NCBI GenBank assembly: GCA_027066935.1
Contig: JAMOMX010000420.1
Span: forward strand, 1 to 6,067
DNA: 6,067 bases
Origin: Sulfurimonas sp.
GTDB lineage: Bacteria > Campylobacterota > Campylobacteria > Campylobacterales > Sulfurimonadaceae
Reading direction: 5' to 3'
The notes beneath the pieces are model-generated. The model had not been told where the DNA came from. It ran no database searches and was given only the letters and a program-made list of their open reading frames with translations. Shown here piece by piece: positions 1 through 5,066 of the stretch; position 1 is the first letter of the stretch; the number at the start of each line of letters is the position of its first letter. The translations under genes and the position numbers were made by a program.

Positions 1-304
1 TATTGGAACCACCCTCGTTTGATTTATTATAATAATCTATCTTTCCATAACCACCAATACTAAGAGGAGATTTAGAAAAGTATACTTTTGATGCTGCTGC
101 ACCTAAACCGCTATGTTTTTTGTTTGCATCAGCAATAGTGTAGTTAAATCCAGTTTGTAGATTACTAGTTTCATCTATTAAAGCTTGTGTTTGAGATTTT
201 AATTCTGCTACTTCAGCTTGTAGGTCTGACAAAGCATCAGCGCTAAGAGTTGATGTTAATAGTAAGGTTGTAACAATACTTAAAGTTGTTTTAGAAAATT
301 TCAT
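1..304 (-). CDS. Outer-membrane beta-barrel (porin-like) protein, N-terminal part
   Basis: The ATG is at 304-302 on the minus strand and the frame stays open to the left edge, giving 101 residues of a longer protein. Residues 1-22 (MKFSKTTLSIVTTLLLTSTL then SA) form a clear Sec signal peptide, with cleavage likely after SA at 21-22. Residues 24-50 are rich in Leu, Ala, Gln and Glu with heptad-like spacing (LSDLQAEVAELKSQTQALI), suggesting a short periplasmic coiled coil. Then comes GLGAAASKVYFSKSPLSIGGYG (66-87). SIGGYGKIDYY looks like the first beta-strand of a barrel, and from memory of the family resembles Campylobacterota porin-like proteins in the phosphate-selective OprO/OprP style. A purine-rich Shine-Dalgarno (AGGGAAAG) lies a few bases upstream and decides the start. 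It is transcribed away from the neighbouring gene at 473, with its own strong promoter. The substrate cannot be told, since the pore region is outside the window. Export and surface location are well supported; the exact porin family is inferred. Confidence 0.78.
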   Translation of the reverse strand, partial: MKFSKTTLSIVTTLLLTSTLSADALSDLQAEVAELKSQTQALIDETSNLQTGFNYTIADANKKHSGLGAAASKVYFSKSPLSIGGYGKIDYYNKSNEGGSN

Positions 305-334
305 ATCTTTCCCTATAATTTTAGTTTAATTGAT

Positions 335-353
335 TATGATAAATGTTATCAAT
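335..353. promoter_or_regulatory. Second, weaker Fur-box-like palindrome in the porin leader
   Basis: TGATAA-ATG-TTATCA (337-351) is a perfect 6-base inverted repeat. Extended to 335-353 it matches 14 of 18 defined positions of the ATTGATAATNATTATCAAT consensus. It lies downstream of the predicted start of the leftward transcript, a position typical of repressor sites. Taken with the stronger copy at 402-422, it makes autorepressor-like control of the outer-membrane gene more credible than either site alone. Confidence 0.35.
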
Positions 354-369
354 ATCAAGTTATTTTAGA

Positions 370-398
370 ATTTTACCATTTTTTATTTTCTATGTCAA
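370..398 (-). promoter_or_regulatory. Sigma-70 promoter of the porin-like gene
   Basis: On the minus strand, TTGACA (398-393, a perfect -35) is followed by exactly 17 bases and then TAAAAT (375-370). A TGG triplet directly precedes this -10, making it an extended -10. Transcription would start near position 363, leaving a leader of about 59 bases before the ATG at 304. It is the best-looking promoter in the window. A palindrome of the TTGATA/TATCAA type abuts and overlaps its -35, and another lies in the leader, so repressor control is plausible. Confidence 0.75.
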
Positions 399-401
399 TA
401 G

Positions 402-422
402 TATTGATAATTAATATCAATA
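402..422. promoter_or_regulatory. Fur-box-like palindrome between divergent genes
   Basis: TATTGATA, five bases (ATTAA), TATCAATA: perfect 8-base arms. Aligned to the Campylobacter/Helicobacter-style Fur consensus ATTGATAATNATTATCAAT, positions 403-421 differ at only one defined base. It sits immediately upstream of the leftward -35 (393-398) and about 20 bases upstream of the rightward -10 (441-446), so a bound protein could affect both promoters. A second palindrome, TCAATA-G-TATTGA at 395-407, overlaps its left arm and the -35 itself. Assignment to Fur is by consensus resemblance only. In so AT-rich a region another dimeric repressor or chance remains possible. Confidence 0.5.
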
Positions 423-437
423 AATATATTTCTAATT

Positions 438-464
438 TGATATAATCTAATAAAAAAAGAAAAG
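438..464 (+). promoter_or_regulatory. Extended -10 promoter and ribosome binding site for the gene at 473
   Basis: TGA directly followed by a perfect TATAAT (441-446) gives an extended -10. No good -35 hexamer is present 17 bases upstream, where the sequence is only AT-rich, as is usual for Campylobacterota sigma-70 promoters. Transcription would begin near 453. The leader is about 20 bases and holds a weak purine Shine-Dalgarno (AAGAAAAG, 457-464) eight bases before the ATG. Confidence 0.65.
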
Positions 465-472
465 TATAAAAT

Positions 473-1183
473 ATGAGAGAGTTATTTACAGATACAGATG
501 AAAAGATAAATATAGAGGTTGAATTAGATATAGATGAGGATGTAAAAACATTTCCTTGGCTTTTTTCGTTATTTATAAATTTTGATTTGCAAACAAAAAC
601 ACAAGATGAAATTGAAGTTTTCTTAGAGATGAAAGAATCAATCATTTTGACATTAGAAAAAAACTCAATGGTAAAGTATGTTGGACAACGCCAAGTTGAT
701 GGATGGGAGGAACTATATTTTTACTCACTAAACTCTAAAAATCTTCAAAAAAATATTATTAAATATTTAAAAGAGAATTCTTTGCAGTTTGAGAGTGGAG
801 TAGTTCGAGATACCAAGTGGGATTTTTATACTGCAAACTTAATGCCTAGTGAATTACAATACTGCTTTATAGAATCTCAAAAAATAGTTGAACTTTTAGA
901 AGAAGAGGGAGACAAAATAGATCTGCCAAGAGAAGTTGAACATTATGCAATGTTTGAAACAGCTACACAAAAACAAAGATTTATAGAATCAACTATAGAA
1001 AATGGGTTTGAGTTTAAAGATGATATATCAACTGATGAATGTGAACATGGTGTAGCTCTAACAAAAGTTCATAATTTACAAAGTGAGATTTTAAATGGTG
1101 AGATTAAAGCATTGTACGACAAAGCTAAATTAGAGCATGGATATTATGAACTTTGGAGTACTACTTTAGTTGAAGTAGAGTAA
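473..1183 (+). CDS. DUF695 and RraB-like two-domain protein
   Basis: A 236-residue, strongly acidic, soluble protein with no signal peptide or membrane segment, so probably cytosolic. Residues about 1-130 look like DUF695: a GQRQVDGWEELYFYSL stretch (71-86) and the DTKWDFYTANLMP stretch (113-125) carry the conserved Trp, Tyr and Pro pattern of that family. Residues about 145-233 look like the RraB family (regulator of RNase E activity B): GDKIDLPREVEHYAMF (146-161) fits its entry motif, followed by the IENGFEF segment (175-181) and a C-terminal HGYYELWSTTLVE (222-234). The domain pair is known in bacteria, but its role is not. RraB itself binds RNase E in gammaproteobacteria, and Campylobacterota are generally described as lacking RNase E, so the name should not be carried over as a function. 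The next gene starts three bases after the stop, so the two are very likely co-transcribed. Domain calls are from recognition of family patterns, not a search. Confidence 0.85.
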   Translation: MRELFTDTDEKINIEVELDIDEDVKTFPWLFSLFINFDLQTKTQDEIEVFLEMKESIILTLEKNSMVKYVGQRQVDGWEELYFYSLNSKNLQKNIIKYLKENSLQFESGVVRDTKWDFYTANLMPSELQYCFIESQKIVELLEEEGDKIDLPREVEHYAMFETATQKQRFIESTIENGFEFKDDISTDECEHGVALTKVHNLQSEILNGEIKALYDKAKLEHGYYELWSTTLVEVE

Positions 1184-1186
1184 AAG

Positions 1187-3010
1187 ATGAAAAAAATGTT
1201 TACAATTGTTGGTGTTTTTAACTACCTAATGGTTGCTTTTTTAAATGCTTTTACAGACCTAGGTCATAAAATAATAATACAAAATACTATCTTTAAAGTA
1301 TATGATGGCGAAGTTCAAATAATACTAACGGCAATTGTAAATGCTTTAATACTATTACCATTTATTTTAATGTTTTCTCCAGCTGGTTTTTTAGCAAATA
1401 GGTTTGCAAAACATACAATAATGAAATATTCATCATTATTTGCAATTTTTATAACATTACTTATCACTTACTCATATTATCAGGGTTGGTTTCTTTTTGC
1501 ATTTGCTATGACTTTTTTATTAGCACTCCAAAGTGCAATTTATTCACCTGCAAAATATGGATATATAAAAGAGTTAGTTGGAAATAGATTCATAACTCAG
1601 GGAAATGGGGCTATACAAGCTGTTACAACTGTAGCAATACTTGGCGGAATCATTTTTTATTCAGCCTTTTTTGAAAGTATGATTGGAGATAGGTTTGTTA
1701 CTAATGAAGATATTTTAAAACAGATTGCTCCACTTGGATGGTTTTTAGTTGCTGGCTCAGTTATAGAGTTCTATTTAGCTTCAAAATTGCCAAATAAAAT
1801 GCTGAAAAAACATAAAAAGAAGTTTATATTTAAAAAATATTTTAATGCCACATACTTACATAAAAATATAATTACAACAATTAGAAAGCGTGAAACATTT
1901 GAAGCTATTTTAGCTATTAGTTTATTATGGTCAATTTCTCAAGTTATTTTAGCTATTTTTGGTGAATATGCTAAAAGCAACCTAGGAATAACAAACGCGT
2001 TACAAGTTCAAGGTGTTATGGCACTGGCTGGTTTTGGTATAGTTTTTGGCTCAATTATAGTTTCAATATACTCAAAGTACTATATAAATACAGGGTTAGT
2101 TGCAATTGGAGCTATTGGGGTAACAATAAATATATTCTTAATTTCATTTAGCACCTCTATCTATATCATTAGTATGTTATTTTTATTTTTTGGAGTGTTT
2201 GCTGCATTTATATTAGTTCCATTAAACGCATTAATCCAGTATATCTCACCAAATGTTCATCTAGGGACTATTTTAGCAGGAAATAATTTTATACAAAATA
2301 TTTTTATGTTTGTTTTTTTAAGTTTAACAACAATATTTGCATATCTTGGAATGGATGCTAAAGTGCTTTTTTATCTTATGGGTTTTGTTGGAGTATTGTT
2401 AATTATTTTAACGCTTAAGCGCTATATTATAATGAGCCTATGGGCATCTATAGATATTTTTCTTTCTTTTAGATATAAGTTTGTATATGAAGGATTGCAA
2501 AATATTACTAAAGATGGTGGAATTTTGCTTTTGGGTAACCATGTATCTTGGCTAGATTGGTTTATGATTCAGGTTCCAATAGAGAGGAGAATTAATTATA
2601 TGATGGATAAAGATATATATAACTATAAACTGTTTAATCCAATTTTAAAAAAAGGTGAAGCAATCCCAATATCTCCAAAATCCTTCAGAGCTGGTTTTAA
2701 AGATGCTTCAAATAGGCTTAAAAGTGGAAATATAGTTGCTATATATCCCGAGGGAGAGATAACCAAAAATGGCGAGTTATCTAAGTTTCAAAAAGGTTAT
2801 GAACTATTAACAAAAAGCAATAATGTTAAAATAATTCCTTATTATATTGATGGAATGTTTGGTTCTATATTTTCAAAATATAAAAAAAATCAGAAGAAAA
2901 CTATTTTTTCAAGGCGTGAAGTAACTATAAAATTTGCTAAACCAATATCAAATACAACTAAAGCAGACGAGTTGCAAATAATTATACAAAAGATGAAAGA
3001 TAATATTTGA
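1187..3010 (+). CDS. LplT-like MFS transporter fused to PlsC-type acyltransferase (Aas-like, no ligase domain)
   Basis: A 607-residue inner-membrane fusion. Residues about 1-415 form a multi-helix major facilitator domain of the lysophospholipid transporter (LplT) type, with the motif-A-like loop SPAGFLANRFAKHTIMK (64-80) and the family-typical SPAKYG (120-125). Residues about 430-605 form a cytosolic glycerophospholipid acyltransferase. Its HX4D catalytic motif is in NHVSWLDW (His452, Asp457), the acceptor-binding FxxG is at 534-537, the PEG motif is in YPEGE (Pro521-Glu522-Gly523), and the late Pro motif is in IIPYYIDG (Pro551). By family knowledge the transporter flips lysophospholipid inward and the acyltransferase re-acylates it, a repair or remodelling role. 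Full Aas-like three-domain proteins add an AMP-binding acyl-ACP synthetase at the C terminus. Here the gene stops right after the acyltransferase and no ligase follows. All catalytic residues are intact, so it looks functional rather than decayed. The start ATG lies three bases after the previous stop, implying translational coupling. A second in-frame ATG at 1196 is an alternative start. Confidence 0.92.
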   Translation: MKKMFTIVGVFNYLMVAFLNAFTDLGHKIIIQNTIFKVYDGEVQIILTAIVNALILLPFILMFSPAGFLANRFAKHTIMKYSSLFAIFITLLITYSYYQGWFLFAFAMTFLLALQSAIYSPAKYGYIKELVGNRFITQGNGAIQAVTTVAILGGIIFYSAFFESMIGDRFVTNEDILKQIAPLGWFLVAGSVIEFYLASKLPNKMLKKHKKKFIFKKYFNATYLHKNIITTIRKRETFEAILAISLLWSISQVILAIFGEYAKSNLGITNALQVQGVMALAGFGIVFGSIIVSIYSKYYINTGLVAIGAIGVTINIFLISFSTSIYIISMLFLFFGVFAAFILVPLNALIQYISPNVHLGTILAGNNFIQNIFMFVFLSLTTIFAYLGMDAKVLFYLMGFVGVLLIILTLKRYIIMSLWASIDIFLSFRYKFVYEGLQNITKDGGILLLGNHVSWLDWFMIQVPIERRINYMMDKDIYNYKLFNPILKKGEAIPISPKSFRAGFKDASNRLKSGNIVAIYPEGEITKNGELSKFQKGYELLTKSNNVKIIPYYIDGMFGSIFSKYKKNQKKTIFSRREVTIKFAKPISNTTKADELQIIIQKMKDNI

Positions 3011-3018
3011 TATAAGAT

Positions 3019-3041
3019 ATTATAAAATTTGCTTTTATAAT
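3019..3041 (+). terminator. Weak AT-only hairpin after the transporter-acyltransferase gene
   Basis: ATTATAAAA (3019-3027) and TTTTATAAT (3033-3041) are perfect 9-base arms around a five-base loop (TTTGC), starting nine bases after the stop codon and followed by a T/A-rich run. The stem has no G-C pair, so as an intrinsic terminator it would be weak and partial read-through is likely. It could also be chance in such AT-rich DNA. Confidence 0.35.
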
Positions 3042-3052
3042 TTATATTTAGT

Positions 3053-3078
3053 TACAATACTTAAATAAAATATAAAGG
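3053..3078 (+). promoter_or_regulatory. Likely promoter -10 and ribosome binding site for the pentapeptide gene
   Basis: TACAAT (3053-3058) is a 5-of-6 match to the -10 and is preceded by AT-rich sequence (TTTATATTTAGT) typical of Campylobacterota promoters without a clear -35. AAAGG (3074-3078), seven bases before the ATG at 3086, is a reasonable Shine-Dalgarno. The 75-base gap here, against 3 bases, an overlap and 20 bases at the other plus-strand junctions, supports a new transcription start. Confidence 0.5.
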
Positions 3079-3085
3079 TTCTTCT

Positions 3086-3862
3086 ATGAAATTAACACTT
3101 ATCACAACATTGTTGCTAATGTTTCCATATCTATTATCTTCTAAAATAGTTGTTGGCGAGTATACAATAGCTCCAGAAGCTAACCTCACAAAAGCAAATC
3201 TATCAGATGCAAATTTAACATACTCTCAATTTCATGGTGCAAATGTAGAAAATGCAAATCTTTCAAATTCTGATTTGTATGGTTCGTACTTTCAAGGTGC
3301 TAATTTAAAAGATGCTAACTTTACAAAAGCAAATCTTCAATATGTAAACTTTAGTTTTGCTAACCTTAGTGGTGCAAATTTAAAAGATGCGGATATTAAA
3401 AATGCAATATTTTTTAATGCAAAACTTGATGGTGCTACATGGATTAATGGTTTGAAATGTAAAGAAAACAGTATAGGAAATTGTCGTTTTATTTTTGTTA
3501 AAAAAGAAAAGGTTATTAATACAGCTGTTGAACTTAAAGGTAAAGATTTATCAGATAAGATAATGGACAATACAAGCTTTATAAACGCTGATTTAAGAGG
3601 GATGAAATTTATAAATACATCTCTTAAAAATGTAGACTTTAGTGGTGCTAATTTAAAAGGGGCGACTTTTAAGAGTGCAAAACTTCAAAATGCTAATTTT
3701 TCAAGAGCGGATCTTAATGGAACTGATTTTAGATGGTCAAATCTTGAGGGGGCAAATCTTGATGGAGCTAATTTAAATAGAGCTAGATTTAGTCATGCTA
3801 TATGGATAGATGGAAGTGTTTGTAAAAAAAGAAGCATAGGAAAGTGTAAAAAAGCAAAATAA
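3086..3862 (+). CDS. Exported pentapeptide-repeat protein with two Cys-containing caps
   Basis: A 258-residue protein. Residues 1-19 (MKLTLITTLLLMFPYLLSS) are a Sec signal peptide with no lipobox Cys, so the product should be periplasmic or secreted. The rest is two pentapeptide-repeat blocks of the A(N/D)LXX type: residues 32-116 (17 repeats) and about 148-237 (18 repeats, the first few degenerate). Such blocks fold into a four-sided right-handed beta-helix, so each would form about four coils. Each block ends with the same cap, A-x-W-I-[N/D]-G-x-x-C-K-x-x-S-I-G-x-C: Trp119, Cys125, Cys133, and Trp240, Cys246, Cys254. The only Cys residues are these four, placed for one disulfide per cap in the oxidising periplasm. 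The 121-residue offset between caps suggests an internal duplication. The binding partner or function is unknown. Known cytosolic pentapeptide proteins such as the gyrase-protecting Qnr/MfpA group act as DNA mimics, but export argues against that here. The stop overlaps the next start (TAATG), so it is co-translated with the polyamine gene. Confidence 0.9.
   Translation: MKLTLITTLLLMFPYLLSSKIVVGEYTIAPEANLTKANLSDANLTYSQFHGANVENANLSNSDLYGSYFQGANLKDANFTKANLQYVNFSFANLSGANLKDADIKNAIFFNAKLDGATWINGLKCKENSIGNCRFIFVKKEKVINTAVELKGKDLSDKIMDNTSFINADLRGMKFINTSLKNVDFSGANLKGATFKSAKLQNANFSRADLNGTDFRWSNLEGANLDGANLNRARFSHAIWIDGSVCKKRSIGKCKKAK
3179..3433 (+). repeat. First pentapeptide-repeat block (17 units of 15 bases)
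   Basis: This stretch codes for residues 32-116 of the pentapeptide protein. Every fifth residue is Ala (sometimes Ser or Val), with Asn/Asp next and Leu/Phe third. At DNA level this appears as a diverged 15-base periodicity with recurring GCAAATCTT-like units. It runs directly into the cap containing Trp119, Cys125 and Cys133. Confidence 0.85.
3527..3796 (+). repeat. Second pentapeptide-repeat block (about 18 units of 15 bases)
   Basis: This stretch codes for residues 148-237 in the same Ala-Asn/Asp-Leu/Phe register as the first block. The first few units (ELKGK, DLSDK, IMDNT) are degenerate. It ends in the cap containing Trp240, Cys246 and Cys254. The cap sits in the same register relative to the last repeat as in the first block, which supports duplication of a block-plus-cap module. 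Confidence 0.8.
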
Positions 3863-5046
3863 TGAATACAACTTTAATAATTGGTGCTGGTGGAGTAGGT
3901 CGTGTAGTTGCACATAAGTGTGCTTTAAATGCAGATGTATTTGGTAATATTGTACTAGCTAGTAGGACAATTTCAAAATGTGATGAGATAAGTTCAGAGT
4001 TACCACACGCTAATATTAAAACAGCTAGTGTAGATGCAGATAGTGTATCTGAACTGGTTGATTTAATAAATAAATATAATGCAGATATAGTTATAAATGT
4101 AGCACTCCCATATCAAGATTTAACTATTATGGATGCATGTATCGCTACTTCAACACCATATCTTGATACCGCAAACTATGAGCATCCTGATGTTGCTAAG
4201 TTTGAGTATAAACTTCAATGGGCTAGGGATGAAAAATTTAAAAACTCTGAAATTATGGGGCTTTTAGGAAGTGGTTTTGACCCAGGTGTTACAAATGTTT
4301 TTTGTGCTTATGCTCAAAAACATTATTTTGATACCATAGAGACTATAGATATACTAGATTGTAATGATGGTGATCATGGATATCCTTTTGCAACGAACTT
4401 TAACCCAGAAATAAATCTTCGTGAGGTTTCAGCTAAAGGTCGATATTGGCAAGATGGTAAGTGGATAGAAACTGAACCTATGGAGATTAAAATGGTTTGG
4501 GATTATCCTGAAGTTGGAGAAAAAGATTCATATTTACTTTATCATGAAGAGATGGAGAGTTTAGTTAAACATATTAAAGGTTTAAAAAGAATCAGGTTTT
4601 TTATGACCTTTGGCAAAAGCTATTTAACCCATATGAAATGTTTAGAAAATATTGGAATGTTAGGTATAAAAGAGGTTGAACATAAAGGACAAAAGATAGT
4701 ACCGATGGAGTTTTTAAAAACACTGCTTCCAGACCCAGCTTCACTAGGAAAACGCACAAAAGGTAAAACAAATATAGGTATAGTTGCAGCTGGATATAAA
4801 GATGGAGTTAAAAAGAAAATCTATATCTATCAAGTAAGTGATCATGAAAAATGTTTTGCAGAAGTGAATTCTCAAGCAGTATCGTATACAACTGGTGTGC
4901 CTGCTATGATAGGTGCTAAATTAATGTTACAAAAAAAATGGAGTGGTAAAGGCGTTTTTAATATGGAAGAGTTTGATCCAGATGTTTTTATGGATGAACT
5001 AAACAAACAAGGGCTTCCTTGGAAGGTTAAAGAATTAGAGGTGTAA
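3862..5046 (+). CDS. Carboxyspermidine/carboxynorspermidine dehydrogenase (saccharopine dehydrogenase-like)
   Basis: A 394-residue cytosolic enzyme of the saccharopine dehydrogenase family. It should catalyse NADPH-dependent reductive condensation of L-aspartate beta-semialdehyde with putrescine (giving carboxyspermidine) or 1,3-diaminopropane (giving carboxynorspermidine). The N-terminal Rossmann fold carries LIIGAGGVGRVVAHKC with the G8-x-G10-x-x-G13 dinucleotide motif. NYEHPD (105-110) and GSGFDPGVTN (136-145) are typical of this branch, as is the late TTGVPAMIGAKLMLQ segment. The length is usual for the family and no break is seen. The decarboxylase nspC follows 20 bases later, which fixes the pathway assignment. 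Campylobacter jejuni is known to make spermidine by this alternative route instead of S-adenosylmethionine decarboxylase. Diamine preference cannot be read from sequence. The ATG overlaps the preceding stop in TAATG, and only a weak purine stretch (AAAAAAG, 3848-3854) serves as Shine-Dalgarno, so translation probably depends on the upstream gene. Confidence 0.95.
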   Translation: MNTTLIIGAGGVGRVVAHKCALNADVFGNIVLASRTISKCDEISSELPHANIKTASVDADSVSELVDLINKYNADIVINVALPYQDLTIMDACIATSTPYLDTANYEHPDVAKFEYKLQWARDEKFKNSEIMGLLGSGFDPGVTNVFCAYAQKHYFDTIETIDILDCNDGDHGYPFATNFNPEINLREVSAKGRYWQDGKWIETEPMEIKMVWDYPEVGEKDSYLLYHEEMESLVKHIKGLKRIRFFMTFGKSYLTHMKCLENIGMLGIKEVEHKGQKIVPMEFLKTLLPDPASLGKRTKGKTNIGIVAAGYKDGVKKKIYIYQVSDHEKCFAEVNSQAVSYTTGVPAMIGAKLMLQKKWSGKGVFNMEEFDPDVFMDELNKQGLPWKVKELEV

Positions 5047-5048
5047 AT

Positions 5049-5066
5049 ATGGTTTTTCAAAAATAG
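5049..5066 (+). other. Five-codon leader ORF (MVFQK, stop) just before nspC
   Basis: ATG GTT TTT CAA AAA TAG lies in the 20-base gap. The best Shine-Dalgarno nearby, GAGGTG (5038-5043, inside the end of the dehydrogenase gene), is five bases before this ATG rather than in front of the nspC start. The TAG is directly followed by the nspC ATG in the same frame. It may be a translated leader that feeds nspC by re-initiation, or the old nspC N terminus cut off by a nonsense change. Translation is inferred, not shown. Confidence 0.45.

Noticed and set aside
402..422. Possible FNR/CRP site in the central palindrome (TTGAT...ATCAA)
   Set aside because: The half-sites are separated by seven bases, whereas FNR/CRP sites need four. 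The Fur-like reading fits better.
373..645. Minus-strand open frame of 90 codons
   Set aside because: It lies antisense to the DUF695/RraB-like gene and across its promoter, is Ser/Phe/Ile-rich without recognisable motifs, and is best explained as a shadow of that gene.
1196..3010. Alternative start of the transporter-acyltransferase at the second ATG (Met4)
   Set aside because: Both are possible, but the first ATG keeps the three-base coupling to the previous stop. The difference is only three residues.
3337..3570. Minus-strand open frame of 77 codons inside the pentapeptide gene
   Set aside because: It mirrors the repeat-rich coding strand, has no ribosome binding site or recognisable family, and overlaps a well-supported gene completely.
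3179..3796. Regular 15-base periodicity considered as a CRISPR array or tandem DNA repeat
   Set aside because: The units are diverged at DNA level, stay in frame and encode pentapeptide repeats, and there are no spacers between identical repeats.
4872..5060. Minus-strand open frame of 62 codons at the end of the dehydrogenase gene
   Set aside because: It is a shadow of conserved dehydrogenase sequence with no independent support.
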